64,000 nucleotides of DNA from Corynebacterium hansenii (GCF_030408795.1 NZ_CP047211.1:1364001-1428000); one strand, 5' to 3'; counted from the stretch's first letter, positions 26,868 to 36,634 are shown. Translations and numbers: made by a program. Notes: generated by a model not told the origin, from the letters alone.

Positions 26868-29447
26868 TCAGCCGGCCTTGACCTCCAGCGACCGCAGGCG
26901 GACCTCGCCGGCCGCATCCGACTCGGCCAGATCGACGTCGGCGACCAGCCGCCATCCGCGGTCGCCCTCGGGGTCGAGGATCGTCTGCTCGACGCGCCAG
27001 AAGCCCCCGTCCGGAGCCTCGCCCACCGCGTGTGAGTCGTCGACGCGAAACAGTTCGGGGCCGCGCGCGGCCGGGCCGAGATCGACGTCGTCGTACTCGT
27101 CGAAGTAGTCGTCCATCAGGGCCGGCCAATCCGGGGCGTCGTCGAGATGCGAATCGAGCTCGGCGAGCTCGCGCTCCTTCTCCATGGCGAACAGCTGGAC
27201 GTGGCGGAACATGAGGTTGCGGACCATGCGCGTGAAAGCCCGCGTGTTCCCGGTGAGCGGACGGGACTCGTCGCCGCCGAACGCCGCCTCGCGCAGCGTC
27301 TCCTCGTCCACCGGCTTGTCCGGGTCCGCCATGCGCGCCCATTCGTCGACCAGCGAGGAATCCACCTGCTGGATCAACTCGCCCAGCCACTCGACGATGT
27401 CGGCGAGCTCGTCGTTCGACGCCTCTCGCGGCAACGTGTGCCGGAGCGTGCGCCACGCGTCGGTGAGGTAGCGCAGCAACACGCCCTCGGCGCGGGCGAT
27501 GCCGTACTCGGAGACGACGTCGGAGAACGTCATGGCCTTCTCCACCATCTCGCGGACCACCGATTTCGGCGACAGCTCGAACTCGCGCACCCACGGATGG
27601 CCCTGCGCGTACGTCCGGTACGCCTGCTCCAGCTCCTCCTCGAGGGGCTTCGGCCAGGTGATGTCCTCCACGATGTTCATGCGCTCGGTGTAGTCGACGC
27701 CCTCTGCCTTCAGCGCCGCGATTTCCGCGCCGCGCGCCGCCTTCTGCTGGGCGGCGAGCAGCGGGCGCGGGTCATCGAGGATGGACTCGAACACCGAGAT
27801 GACGTCGAGCGCGTAATCCTCGGCCTCCGGATCCAACAGCTCCAGCGCGGCCAGGGCGAACGGCGCCAGGGGCTGGTTGAGCGCGAAGTCCCGCTGCAGC
27901 TCGACCGTGAGCCGGGGCCGGACGTCGTCCTCGCCGCCGGGGCCGGGGAGCTCTTCCACGATGCCGGCGGCGACCAGGCCTCGGTAGAGTTCGATGGAGG
28001 TCAGGATCGCCTGGTTCTGCTGGTGGCGCGTGTCATGGTTGCCGCGCAGCAGATCGCGCATGTTGGCGTAGGTGTCGCCGCCGCGGGCGATGACGTTGAG
28101 CAGCATGCCGTTGCTCACGCGGAAACGGCTGGTCAGCGCCTCCGGCGGCTGGTCGACGAGCTTGTCGTACGCGTTCTGCGACCACGTCACCTCGCCCTTC
28201 GGCGCGGCCTTGAGGCGCAGCTTCTTCAGCTTCGCCTCGTCCTTCCCGGCCCGGCGGCGCAGCTTGGAATTCTCGATTTCGTGGTCGGGGGCCTGCACGA
28301 CGACGGTCCCCTCGGTGTCGTATCCGGCGCGGCCCGCGCGGCCGGCGATCTGGTGGAACTCGCGGGACTTGAGGATGCGCTGGCGCGTTCCGTCGTACTT
28401 CACCAGCCCGGTCATCAGCACCGTGCGGATGGGCACGTTGATGCCCACGCCGAGGGTGTCGGTGCCGCAGATGACCTTCAACAGGCCCGTCTGCGACAAA
28501 CGCTCCACCAGCCGCCGGTATTTGGGCAGCATCCCCGCGTGGTGGACGCCGATGCCCTGGCGGACGAGCTTGGACAGCACGCGGCCGAAGGACGTCGTGA
28601 AGCGGAAATCCCCGATCTCGGCGCGGATGCGCTCCTTTTCTTCGGCGTCGAGCAGCTTCAGGCCGGTCAGCGCCTGCGCCCGCTCGGCGGCCTCGCGCTG
28701 CGAGAAATGGACCACGTAGATGGGCGCCTTGCCGTCGTCGAGCAGCTCCGCGAGCGTGTCGTGGACGGGCGTGTGCACGTAGTGGAAGTCCAGCGGCACC
28801 GGGCGCGTCGTGCCGGCGACGAGCTCGACGTCGCGGCCCGTGCGCTCCTTCAGGTCCCGCCGGAACATGGACACGTCGCCGAGCGTGGCGGACATGAGCA
28901 GGAACTGCGCGCGATTGAGCAGCAGCAGCGGCACCTGCCACGCCCAGCCGCGGTCGGGCTCGGCGTAGAAGTGGAACTCGTCCATGACCACCTGGTCGAT
29001 GCGGGCGTCCGGGCCCTCGCGCAGCGCGATGTTGGCCACGATCTCCGCGGTGGCGCAGATGATGGGCGCGCCGCCGTTGACGGTGGCGTCGCCCGTCATC
29101 ATGCCCACGTTCTCCGCGCCGAATACATCGCACAGGGCGAAGAACTTTTCGCTGACCAGCGCCTTGATCGGGGCGGTGTAGAAGCTGCGCTGCCCCCGCG
29201 CCAGCGCGGCGAAATGCGCGGCGATGGCCACCATCGACTTACCGGAGCCCGTCGGCGTGGCCAGGATGACGTGATCGCCGCCGGCCAGCGCCAGCGTCGC
29301 CTCCTCCTGCGCCGGGTACAGCGTGATGCCGGTGTCCCTGGTCCAGGCGACGAAGGAGTCGACGATCGCGTCGTCGATCAGCGATTCGGGGACGTCGGCG
29401 AGGTCGGGGAGCATGGCGGAGAGAGACACGCCGTCCAGACTATCCAA
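26868..29447 (-). CDS. Ski2/Mtr4-like DEAD/DEAH-box RNA helicase (DUF3516)
   Basis: An 859-residue SF2 helicase. Walker A ATPTGSGKS lies at about 63-71. The Walker B box is DEFH at 156-159 within MDEFHFYAEPDRGW. LLMSATLGD is motif III, and HQIAGRAGRAGYD is motif VI. The C-terminal half matches the actinobacterial DUF3516 region found in these Ski2-like enzymes. It probably unwinds structured RNA in turnover. Several starts are possible: TTG at 29447 or GTG at 29429, neither with a strong ribosome binding site. It is convergent with oxyR and divergent from the second LIP lipase, whose start lies only about 40 bases away. Confidence 0.88.
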   Translation of the reverse strand: MDSLDGVSLSAMLPDLADVPESLIDDAIVDSFVAWTRDTGITLYPAQEEATLALAGGDHVILATPTGSGKSMVAIAAHFAALARGQRSFYTAPIKALVSEKFFALCDVFGAENVGMMTGDATVNGGAPIICATAEIVANIALREGPDARIDQVVMDEFHFYAEPDRGWAWQVPLLLLNRAQFLLMSATLGDVSMFRRDLKERTGRDVELVAGTTRPVPLDFHYVHTPVHDTLAELLDDGKAPIYVVHFSQREAAERAQALTGLKLLDAEEKERIRAEIGDFRFTTSFGRVLSKLVRQGIGVHHAGMLPKYRRLVERLSQTGLLKVICGTDTLGVGINVPIRTVLMTGLVKYDGTRQRILKSREFHQIAGRAGRAGYDTEGTVVVQAPDHEIENSKLRRRAGKDEAKLKKLRLKAAPKGEVTWSQNAYDKLVDQPPEALTSRFRVSNGMLLNVIARGGDTYANMRDLLRGNHDTRHQQNQAILTSIELYRGLVAAGIVEELPGPGGEDDVRPRLTVELQRDFALNQPLAPFALAALELLDPEAEDYALDVISVFESILDDPRPLLAAQQKAARGAEIAALKAEGVDYTERMNIVEDITWPKPLEEELEQAYRTYAQGHPWVREFELSPKSVVREMVEKAMTFSDVVSEYGIARAEGVLLRYLTDAWRTLRHTLPREASNDELADIVEWLGELIQQVDSSLVDEWARMADPDKPVDEETLREAAFGGDESRPLTGNTRAFTRMVRNLMFRHVQLFAMEKERELAELDSHLDDAPDWPALMDDYFDEYDDVDLGPAARGPELFRVDDSHAVGEAPDGGFWRVEQTILDPEGDRGWRLVADVDLAESDAAGEVRLRSLEVKAG

Positions 29448-29486
29448 TCGCCCGAAATCGGAGGCTGCACATGATTGGATGATTCG

Positions 29487-30899
29487 GTGCGTGAAACGAA
29501 AATGCTGAAGCGCGCGGCCGCGGTGATCGTGGCCGGGCTCATGATCAATGCCGCGGGAGCCGCCGTCCCCGCCACCGCGTCGCCGTTGGACCGCTTCGGG
29601 ACGGGTTCCGCGGAAAGTGCCTCCGAGCGGGGAGAAAGCGCCTCCGAGGCGCTGACTGACGAGGGCGGCGTCCCCGTCGAAGAACTCCCCGTCGTCGATG
29701 CGGCGCCCGGAACCGTGCTGGCCTCCGAGCCCGCGCCGGAGACGTCGGACGGAGGTTCCGGCGGCGGGTCGTCGCGCGGATCCTCGGGCAGCGGTTCATC
29801 GGGGCGGGAGCCCGTGGACTTCACGTCGCGGATCATGCGCTTCGCCACCGCCGACGGCGCCGGCCGGGGCCGCGAAGTCGGCGGGGTGGTCGTCGTCCCG
29901 GACGTCCCGTGGCAGCACGAAGGCCCGCGGCCGACGGTCGTCGTCGCACCGGGCACGGTCGGCCAGGCCGACAAGTGCGCGCCGTCGGCCACGTTCGGCG
30001 AACCCGGCGGCGGGCAGATCGGACAGGTCGAACCGCTGCTGGAGCAGGGTTTCCGCGTCGTGGTCAGCGATTACATCGGGCTGGGGGCGCCGGGCGTGCA
30101 CACGTACGCCAACCGACTCGACCAGGGGCAGACGCTTCTCGACGCCGCCCGGGCGGGTTTGGCCATCGACGGGCTTCCGGCGGACTCGCCCATCGCCTTC
30201 TGGGGATACTCGCAGGGCGGGGGAGCGACGGCATCGGCGGCGGAACTGGCGTCGACCTACGCGCCGGAGCTCAACGTGGTGGTCACCTTCGCCGGCGCGC
30301 CGCCCGCGGATCTGTCGCAGGTGCTGACCCGCATCGACGGCAGCTCGATCATGGGCGCCATCGGGTACGCCGTCAACGGGTTCCTGGAGTCGAACCCGGA
30401 CTTGCGCCCGCTCATGGACGAGATCGCCTCGCCGTACGGCAAGCGGGTCATTTCGGAGCTGTCCGGCGATTGCATCGGCGACTCCATGGAACGCGTCGGC
30501 CTGCACCGCACGAACTCGTGGACCGTCGACGGTCGTTCCCTGTCGGACCACTTCGCGGAGCACCCCGAGATCATGCGGGTCCTGGACCACCACCGCATCG
30601 GACGGCTCAAGCCGAATGCCCCGGTGCTGGTGTTGAACGGCCGCCACGATGACGTCATCCCCTTCGGCCAGGCGGAGCAGCTGGCCCGCGACTGGTGCGC
30701 GCAGGGCGCCGACGTCACGTTCGTGGCCGCCGAAATCCCGCGCTTCGCGCCCGGGCTGGGCATCGGTCACGCGGCGCCGATGATGTCGGGGTCGGAACTG
30801 GCCACGCACTACCTGGCGGCGGCATTCGGCGTCGCCCTCAAGGAAGCCTGGACCAGCACCCCGGGAGGCATCGAACTGCCGGCGACCTGCCAGTTCTGA
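29487..30899 (+). CDS. Secreted LIP-family lipase, second copy
   Basis: A 470-residue paralogue of the lipase at 19105-20619. The blocks VVSDYIGLGAPGVHTYANRL and GYSQGGGATASAAEL are nearly the same in both. Asp in GRHDDVIPFGQA and His in GIGHAAPM complete the likely triad. The signal peptide is LKRAAAVIVAGLMINAAGAA. A Ser/Gly/Glu-rich linker of about 80 residues separates it from the hydrolase domain. In the other lipase the low-complexity part is at the C-terminus, so the two differ in tail placement. The start may be GTG 29487 or ATG 29502. TGGAT precedes the GTG. It acts outside the cell on host or sebum lipids by inference. Confidence 0.85.
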   Translation: MRETKMLKRAAAVIVAGLMINAAGAAVPATASPLDRFGTGSAESASERGESASEALTDEGGVPVEELPVVDAAPGTVLASEPAPETSDGGSGGGSSRGSSGSGSSGREPVDFTSRIMRFATADGAGRGREVGGVVVVPDVPWQHEGPRPTVVVAPGTVGQADKCAPSATFGEPGGGQIGQVEPLLEQGFRVVVSDYIGLGAPGVHTYANRLDQGQTLLDAARAGLAIDGLPADSPIAFWGYSQGGGATASAAELASTYAPELNVVVTFAGAPPADLSQVLTRIDGSSIMGAIGYAVNGFLESNPDLRPLMDEIASPYGKRVISELSGDCIGDSMERVGLHRTNSWTVDGRSLSDHFAEHPEIMRVLDHHRIGRLKPNAPVLVLNGRHDDVIPFGQAEQLARDWCAQGADVTFVAAEIPRFAPGLGIGHAAPMMSGSELATHYLAAAFGVALKEAWTSTPGGIELPATCQF

Positions 30900-30905
30900 C
30901 GCCGA

Positions 30906-30935
30906 GGCCCCCGGAGCCCTTCGACTCCGGGGGCC
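30906..30935. terminator. Bidirectional hairpin between lipase and PAC2 genes
   Basis: GGCCCCCGGAG (30906-30916) pairs perfectly with CTCCGGGGGCC (30925-30935) around an eight-base loop. It lies seven bases after the lipase stop and 20 bases before the convergent PAC2 gene ends. There is no strong T-run on either side. Confidence 0.65.
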
Positions 30936-30955
30936 AACTGTTCGGGCGGGCGCCG

Positions 30956-32140
30956 CTAGAAGCGGAACCAGGGGCGGCGGGGGCGGCGGCCGCCGCGCCC
31001 ATCGCCGCCGTCGTCTTCGCCGGGCTCATCATGGCCGGCATCGTCGTCGTCGCCGGACTCACGGTTGCCGTCTCCGGTCTCGCGATCGTCGGCGTCAGGG
31101 CCGGCGGCCTCGGCGTCGTCGCCCGCATCACCGCGGGCGTTGCCCGGTTCCTCGTCGGGCTCGGAGCCCGCGGCCCCGTCGTCGTCTCCGGGGTCCCGCG
31201 CCGGCTCGTCGTCACGCGAAGACGCGTCGATCTGCGTGGCCAGGAAACGCTCGAACTCCGCGCCCAACTCGTCCGCCGACGGCATCGTGCCGTCCGCCCG
31301 GACCAGCGGGTTCGACTCGAGGGTGGAACGGCGGCGCTCCTCTTCATCGTGCTGATGCTCGAGCATGCGGACGATGCCGGCGACCTCCTCCGAGTCCGTC
31401 GCCTGCTCGGAGAGGATCTCGGCGACCTTCTCCGCCTCGCGCTCCAGGGCGCCGAGCGGGAAGTCGAGGTCGCCCGCATCGGCGACGGCCTCCAGCAGCC
31501 GCAGCGCCGCGAGCGGGTAGTCCGACGCCGCCACGTAATGCGGCACCTGGGCGGTGAAGCCGCAGGTCTTGCGGCCGCGGCGGTTGAGCTCCAGCTCGAT
31601 GCGCAGGCTCGCGGCGCCGGGCACCGTCACCCGCTGTCCCCACGTGCGGTGGCCCGACAGCAGATCGCGATCGTTGCCGTGGGCGATGATGCCCAGCGGT
31701 CGGGTATGCGGAACCGTCATCGGCGCGGAGTACAGCGACACGGTGCGCTGGACGCCGAAACGCTCGGCGAGATCGGCGACCGCCTCGGAGAACGCATCCC
31801 AGCGCAGGTCCGGTTCCGGCCCCGACAGCAGCAGGAACGGCTTTCCGGAGTTGTCCCGGACGACCTGCAGCGACAGATCCAACTGGGCGCTTTCCGCGAC
31901 CGCGTCGCCGACCATCGTGACGGCGGGGCGGCGCGACCGGTAGTCGACCAGCTCGTCGTTGTTGAAATTGACCAGCGGCCGGTGATCCAGCGCATCGATG
32001 AGATGGCCGGCCGAACCGGCCACCGCCAGGCCCGCGTCAGCGTAACCCTGCAGCGCGACGACCATGGTCAGACCGCCGTTCTTGGGCCCCACATCCGGGG
32101 CGGGGAACTGCATCTCGTACATCTCGTGGTCCTCGTCCAT
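30956..32140 (-). CDS. PAC2 family protein with acidic C-terminal tail
   Basis: A 394-residue protein of the PAC2 (proteasome assembly chaperone 2-like) family, which is common in actinobacteria. Conserved parts are VALQGYADAGLAVAGSAGHL near the N-terminus and a central VPHTRPLGIIAHGN. The final 100 or so residues are almost all Asp, Glu, Gly, Ala and Pro, and end in a basic-aromatic cap, RRPRRPWFRF. The ATG at 32140 is chosen because GAGGAG lies about nine bases upstream; a longer start at 32209 lacks this. It is divergent from a DUF4192 gene and convergent with the lipase. Corynebacterium usually lacks the 20S proteasome, so the role is unknown; a chaperone function is only analogy. Confidence 0.85.
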   Translation of the reverse strand: MDEDHEMYEMQFPAPDVGPKNGGLTMVVALQGYADAGLAVAGSAGHLIDALDHRPLVNFNNDELVDYRSRRPAVTMVGDAVAESAQLDLSLQVVRDNSGKPFLLLSGPEPDLRWDAFSEAVADLAERFGVQRTVSLYSAPMTVPHTRPLGIIAHGNDRDLLSGHRTWGQRVTVPGAASLRIELELNRRGRKTCGFTAQVPHYVAASDYPLAALRLLEAVADAGDLDFPLGALEREAEKVAEILSEQATDSEEVAGIVRMLEHQHDEEERRRSTLESNPLVRADGTMPSADELGAEFERFLATQIDASSRDDEPARDPGDDDGAAGSEPDEEPGNARGDAGDDAEAAGPDADDRETGDGNRESGDDDDAGHDEPGEDDGGDGRGGRRPRRPWFRF

Positions 32141-32401
32141 GGTTTGCGCCTCCTCACTCACCGTATCGGGTGAAACTTCCTTGCCGTCTTCGGCAACTGA
32201 TCCGTGCAACCCGCGCCGCCCGGCGAATATTCCACAGGGCGCGTTTGCTCCACATTAGGCGGTCGCCGGAGCGCATCATCGCGGGCCCCTTCCCGGCGCG
32301 TCCCGCATGCTGCGGCCATGACACGTGGAAGCCATGACGCCGACGCCCCCGACCCCCGAAGCCCCCGCCCGCTGCCCGGCATCCGATTGGAGGAGGAACC
32401 C

Positions 32402-33490
32402 ATGGACGTCGGCGATCCCGTCGACTTCCTGACCAACCTCCCCGGTCTGCTCGGCTACTACCCGGACGAAAGCCTGGTGCTGGTGTTCGGCGACCGCGAA
32501 TTCGGCGAACCGGGGCCCCTGCTGGTCAGGGAACTCGACGGAAACGAGGAAGACGCGGTGGCCGTGGCCGCCGAGGAGATGGCCCTCGAAGGCCACGGTT
32601 GGGCGGACGCGTACGTCATTTCCGAACGGTGGCCCGCCGAGCTCCGGGACGGCGGCACGCGGTTCGCGGGCATCGCACCGGAACTGGCCCGCGCGGGCAT
32701 CGACGTCGGAGTGTTCGCGGGCGTCGCCAGGCTGCGCGCCGGCGCCGAGGTCGTCGATTCGGATGGCCGGTCGCTGGGGCCGCTGGGCGAACCCTCGGCA
32801 TCGTGGGCGTCGCGCAAGCTCCACGGCACGGGGGAGGCCATCGCCGCGAACGCCGACGCCATGCGAGAGAGGTTCCGCCCCGAGCCCGCCGGCTGCCGCA
32901 TCGGCGCGGGCGAGGCTCTGCGCGCGGCGCACGAGGACGTGCGCGGGGTGCGCCGCGCCGGCGGGCTGCCCGGGGCGAAGGCGATGACGCGGGTCCGGCA
33001 GTTCCATCTGGAATGGCTGGAACTGATCGACGCCGTCGACCGCGGCGACATCTGCGTGGAGGAGGCGCTGACCGACCCCGGTCATCTGCGGACCCTCGCG
33101 CGCCCGCTGGCCAGCCTCCTGTTGCGGGATCTGACCATGTGCGAGATCCTCGGGCCCGCCGGGGAAACCGCGCGCGCCATGTGGCTCGGCTGCGCCCGGT
33201 TGTTCCGTGGCACGGCGCGCGCCAACGCCCTCGCGTGCTACGCCATCGACAGGCAGGTCCACGGGAATCCGGGCATCGCCCGGGCCGCGCTCGACGCGGC
33301 GCTGGAGACCGATCCCGAGCACTCTCTGTCCCAGCTGCTCTTCGCCGCCATGGCCTCCGGCCGCGGCGAAGAAGCACTGCGGTCGATGCTCCGCGCCACG
33401 TCCGCGATCCTCGACGAGGTGCACCCGGCGGACCCCGGCGACGGCGACGGCCCCGTCTCCCGGCGGATGCGGGGGACGGGGCCGTCGTGA
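32402..33490 (+). CDS. DUF4192 family protein
   Basis: A 362-residue protein of the actinobacterial DUF4192 family. The N-terminal signature is LPGLLGYYPDESLVLVFG, and the C-terminal helical half includes MWLGCARLFRGTARANALAC and ALETDPEHSLSQLL. The ATG at 32402 is preferred because GGAGGAGG lies just upstream; an earlier in-frame ATG at 32318 would add 28 Pro/Asp-rich residues. No function is known for the family, and the C-terminal half has a tetratricopeptide-like look. The last 15 codons form part of a perfect 12-pair hairpin and the gene is convergent with galE, 13 bases away. Confidence 0.8.
   Translation: MDVGDPVDFLTNLPGLLGYYPDESLVLVFGDREFGEPGPLLVRELDGNEEDAVAVAAEEMALEGHGWADAYVISERWPAELRDGGTRFAGIAPELARAGIDVGVFAGVARLRAGAEVVDSDGRSLGPLGEPSASWASRKLHGTGEAIAANADAMRERFRPEPAGCRIGAGEALRAAHEDVRGVRRAGGLPGAKAMTRVRQFHLEWLELIDAVDRGDICVEEALTDPGHLRTLARPLASLLLRDLTMCEILGPAGETARAMWLGCARLFRGTARANALACYAIDRQVHGNPGIARAALDAALETDPEHSLSQLLFAAMASGRGEEALRSMLRATSAILDEVHPADPGDGDGPVSRRMRGTGPS
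33446..33486. terminator. Hairpin inside the 3' end of the DUF4192 gene
   Basis: GACGGCCCCGTC (33446-33457) and GACGGGGCCGTC (33475-33486) are perfect complements. The stem ends four bases before the DUF4192 gene ends (33490). With convergent genes only 13 bases apart, it could end both transcripts. It lacks a T-run. Confidence 0.5.
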
Positions 33491-33503
33491 AGCTGAGGGG
33501 CGA

Positions 33504-34487
33504 TCAGCGATGAGCGGAGTGGGCGCGGTCGCCGAGGGCCGCGGTGAATTCCCAGGCGTCGGAGACGATGGTCTTCAGGTCCGTCAGCTTCGGCTCCCAA
33601 CCGAGATCCGAGATCGCGCGGGCGGAGGAGGCGATGAGGGTGGCCGGGTCGCCGCCGCGGCGCGGGGCGTCCTCCGCGGGGATCGGGTGGCCGGTGACCT
33701 CGCGGCAGGCCTCGATGACCTGGCGGACGGAGTAGCCGTCGCCGGAACCGAGGTTGAAGATGCGGTGCGTGCCCGGCTCGTTGGACTTCAGGGCGAGCAG
33801 GTGGGCGTCGGCCAGGTCCTTGACGTGGATGTAGTCGCGGACCGCGGTGCCGTCCGCCGTCGGCCAATCGTCGCCGAAGACCATGATCTTGTCGCGGTGG
33901 CCCAGCGCCACCTGCAGCACCAGCGGGATCAGGTGCGTTTCCACGACCCGGTTCTCGCCGTACCCGTTCCAGGCGCCGGCGACGTTGAAGTAGCGCAGGC
34001 TCGTCGCTCCCAGGCCGTAGGCGCGGGCGTAGGAGGTGATCGCGTAGTCGATGGACAGCTTCGTCGCGCCGTACGCGTTGGTCGGGGCGGTGGGCATGTC
34101 CTCGGTGATCGGGACCTGCTCCGGCTCGCCGTAGGTCGCGGCGGTCGACGAGAAGACCAGGTTGTCCGTGCCGGTGTCCCGCATGGCGTCGAGCAGCGTC
34201 AGCGTGGTGCCGACGTTGCCGTGCCAGTACTCCGAGGGGACTTCGACGGATTCGCCGACCAGCGAGCGCGCCGCGAAATGCAGCACCCCGTCGAACTTCC
34301 CGTCCGTCAGGACGTCGCCGATGACGTCGGCGACGTTCGCCTCGATGAATTCGGCGCCCTCGGGCACCCCGTCACGGTTGCCCGTCGACAGATCGTCGAG
34401 CACCGTGACGTCGTGGCCCTCGGAGAGCAGTACTGCGGCGGTCACTCCGCCGACGTAGCCGGCACCGCCGGTCACCAGAAGTTTCAC
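33504..34487 (-). CDS. galE: UDP-glucose 4-epimerase GalE
   Basis: A 327-residue short-chain dehydrogenase family enzyme that interconverts UDP-glucose and UDP-galactose, feeding galactan synthesis in the corynebacterial wall. The NAD-binding motif GGAGYVG opens the protein. The catalytic region has SSTAATYG and the Tyr-x-x-x-Lys motif in [15 protein letters not shown] and [14 protein letters not shown] are GalE blocks. Its ATG overlaps the dtxR stop by four bases, so the two are translationally coupled, as in other corynebacteria. Confidence 0.96.
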   Translation of the reverse strand: MKLLVTGGAGYVGGVTAAVLLSEGHDVTVLDDLSTGNRDGVPEGAEFIEANVADVIGDVLTDGKFDGVLHFAARSLVGESVEVPSEYWHGNVGTTLTLLDAMRDTGTDNLVFSSTAATYGEPEQVPITEDMPTAPTNAYGATKLSIDYAITSYARAYGLGATSLRYFNVAGAWNGYGENRVVETHLIPLVLQVALGHRDKIMVFGDDWPTADGTAVRDYIHVKDLADAHLLALKSNEPGTHRIFNLGSGDGYSVRQVIEACREVTGHPIPAEDAPRRGGDPATLIASSARAISDLGWEPKLTDLKTIVSDAWEFTAALGDRAHSAHR

Positions 34488-35170
34488 TTGTTTCGCACCA
34501 CCATGACCGCGTGGGACAGCGTGTCCGGGATGTCCAGCGAATGATCGCCACGCGCCAAGGTCACCCGCCCCGGATTGAGCTCGACCTCGGCCTCCGCGCC
34601 CGGCATGATGCCGGCCGTGTGGAGCCGCTTCATGTAGGTCGGCTCGACCTGAAGAATCTCGTTGATCTGCAGCACCGTCACTTCGTACGGCCCGCCGGGC
34701 GGAAGGTCGGACAGGCGGACCGCATCCGCCGGCATTTCGGCGGTGGCGGTCGAATCCAGCTCCGACAGGCCCGGAATCGGGTTGCCGAACGGCGACAGCG
34801 TGTGCTCGTCGAGCACATGCAGGAGTTTACGCTCCACCTCGTCGCTCATCACGTGCTCCCAGCGGCACGCTTCGTCGTGGACCTTGTCCCACTCCAGACC
34901 GATGATGTCGGTGAGCAGACGCTCGGCGAGGCGGTGCTTGCGCATGACGGAGGTCGCGCGGGCGCGGCCCTCCTCGGAAAGCTTGAGGCTCCGGTCCGGG
35001 GCGACGGTGAGCAGGCCGTCGCGCTCCATGCGGGCGACGGTCTGGCTCACGGTCGGGCCGGACTGCTCCAAACGCTCCGCGATGCGGGCGCGCAGGGGGA
35101 TGATGCCCTCTTCCTCGAGCTCGAAGACGGTGCGCAAATACATCTCCGTGGTGTCTACCAGATCCCTCAC
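34484..35170 (-). CDS. dtxR: Iron-dependent repressor DtxR
   Basis: A 228-residue metal-activated repressor. It starts [20 protein letters not shown] like the diphtheria toxin repressor. Metal ligands are all present at DtxR numbering: Met10, His79, Glu83, His98, Cys102, Glu105 and His106. The C-terminal SH3-like domain is complete. With Fe2+ it should bind palindromic boxes and repress iron uptake. Candidate targets lie at 57254-57292 before a siderophore transporter operon. The GTG at 35170 has GGAGG about six bases upstream. It lies between sigB and galE, the standard corynebacterial order. Confidence 0.97.
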   Translation of the reverse strand: MRDLVDTTEMYLRTVFELEEEGIIPLRARIAERLEQSGPTVSQTVARMERDGLLTVAPDRSLKLSEEGRARATSVMRKHRLAERLLTDIIGLEWDKVHDEACRWEHVMSDEVERKLLHVLDEHTLSPFGNPIPGLSELDSTATAEMPADAVRLSDLPPGGPYEVTVLQINEILQVEPTYMKRLHTAGIMPGAEAEVELNPGRVTLARGDHSLDIPDTLSHAVMVVRNK

Positions 35171-35309
35171 TGCTGTCCTCCGGGTGCTCGAAACGTCCGG
35201 CCGCGCGGAAACGCGGCGATGCGCCGCCTCACCGATAAGCGGACGGGTGGCGCGAATACTTCAACAATAACCGCATTCGGGGTCGGATTGTTCCCGAAGA
35301 CGCGGCGCT

Positions 35310-35339
35310 CCCCGTCACCGCGCATATGCGGTGACGGGG
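35310..35339 (-). terminator. Terminator of sigB
   Basis: CCCCGTCACCGC and GCGGTGACGGGG form a perfect 12-pair stem with a six-base loop, starting about 20 bases after the sigB stop. There is no clear U-run, but stem strength and position favour termination between sigB and dtxR. Confidence 0.7.
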
Positions 35340-35359
35340 CGGCGGGTGGGAACGGGCCC

Positions 35360-36349
35360 TTACTTGGCGTAGGCGCGCAGGCGGTCGGCGCGCTCGCCCT
35401 CGCGGAGCTTGGCCATGACCTCGCGCTCGATCTGGCGGACGCGCTCGCGGGACAGGCCGAAGTGCCGGCCGATCTGGTCCAGGGTGCGCGGCAGGCCGTC
35501 GTCCAGGCCGTAGCGCAGCTTGATGACCTCCTGCTCGCGGACCTCGAGCGTCGACAGGACGCGGCGCACGTCGTGGTGGCGCAGCGACGCGACGACGGCC
35601 TCCTCGGCGTCGGTGGCCTCCGAGTCCTCGATGAAGTCGCCCAGCGGCGCCTCCTCGTCGGTGCCCACCGGCATGTCCAGGCTCACCGGGTCGCGGGACT
35701 GGCGGAGCAGCATCTCGATCTTCGCCTCGGCGATCCCGGACTCCTCCGCCAGCTCCTCGTTCGTGGCCTCGCGGCCGAGCTGCTGGTAGAGCTCGCGCTT
35801 GATGCGCGAGATCTTGTTGACCTGCTCCACCAGGTGGACGGGCAGGCGGATGGTGCGGGACTGGTCGGCCATGCCGCGGGTGATGGCCTGGCGGATCCAC
35901 CAGGTCGCGTACGTGGAGAACTTGAAGCCCTTGGTGTAGTCGAACTTCTCCATCGCGCGGATCAGCCCGAGGTTGCCCTCCTGGATGAGGTCCAGCAGCG
36001 GCATGCCGCGCCCGGTGTAGCGCTTGGCCAGCGACACCACGAGGCGCAGGTTCGCCTCCAGCAGGTGGGCGCGGGCCGCCTTGCCCTCCTTGGCGATGAT
36101 CTTCACGTCGCGCTTCATCGCGCGGGTCATCTTCGCGCCGGTCTTGAGCAGGTGCTCGGCGTACACGCCGGCTTCGATGCGCTTGGAGAGTTCGACCTCT
36201 TCCTCGGCGCTGAGCAAGGCCGTCTTGCCGATTCCGTTCAGATACACGCGAACGAGGTCCGCTGAAGGATTGTTGTTGTTCCCGCTGCGGCGCCCGCGAT
36301 CTCGCTCCCGGGCGTTCTGCTCGTCAGTTCGGACATCGGCACTAGTCAT
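35360..36349 (-). CDS. sigB: Stress/stationary-phase sigma factor SigB
   Basis: A 329-residue group 2 sigma-70 factor. Region 1.2 reads [20 protein letters not shown]. Region 2 holds [19 protein letters not shown] and [13 protein letters not shown]. Region 4.2 ends with [20 protein letters not shown]. It lacks the long charged N-terminus of SigA (45954-47462) and has a short Asn-rich stretch instead. In corynebacteria SigB serves general stress and slow growth. A SigH/SigE-type promoter candidate sits 43 bases upstream. Order sigB-dtxR-galE is conserved. Confidence 0.95.
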   Translation of the reverse strand: MTSADVRTDEQNARERDRGRRSGNNNNPSADLVRVYLNGIGKTALLSAEEEVELSKRIEAGVYAEHLLKTGAKMTRAMKRDVKIIAKEGKAARAHLLEANLRLVVSLAKRYTGRGMPLLDLIQEGNLGLIRAMEKFDYTKGFKFSTYATWWIRQAITRGMADQSRTIRLPVHLVEQVNKISRIKRELYQQLGREATNEELAEESGIAEAKIEMLLRQSRDPVSLDMPVGTDEEAPLGDFIEDSEATDAEEAVVASLRHHDVRRVLSTLEVREQEVIKLRYGLDDGLPRTLDQIGRHFGLSRERVRQIEREVMAKLREGERADRLRAYAK

Positions 36350-36391
36350 GTGATCCGGCCTTTCATTGCGAAGTCGACGATCTCACAGGGT

Positions 36392-36420
36392 TCAACGGAC
36401 GTCCGGCGCGGAATGTTCCC
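36392..36420 (-). promoter_or_regulatory. Candidate SigH/SigE-type promoter of sigB
   Basis: On the minus strand GGGAAC (36415-36420) is followed after 17 bases by CGTTGA (36392-36397), about 43 bases before the sigB ATG. This fits the GGAAC and CGTT elements of ECF sigma H/E promoters in Corynebacterium and Mycobacterium, where sigB is a known target. Confidence 0.55.
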
Positions 36421-36634
36421 GGGGCCGAGTTCCCCGGCGAACGGTGGTCGCGCCCATTCCGAATACATTTATCGATTTTATCGAGAAAAGTGCTGGTGGG
36501 CTGCGTCACAGAGAAAAGATGCCTTTACCGGGAAGCGTTCCGGCCCGTGAAAATATGCCCCATTTCGGGGGAGGTGAGCCGCTTTGCGACGGACCCGCGT
36601 GGAACGCCCTCCGCGGCACCCTTTTGTGGCGGCG

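Noticed and set aside
27147..29474. A 775-codon plus-strand frame opposite the Ski2-like helicase
   Set aside because: It is the exact antisense of a gene with clear helicase motifs and shows only Arg/Val/Asp/His-rich shadow composition.
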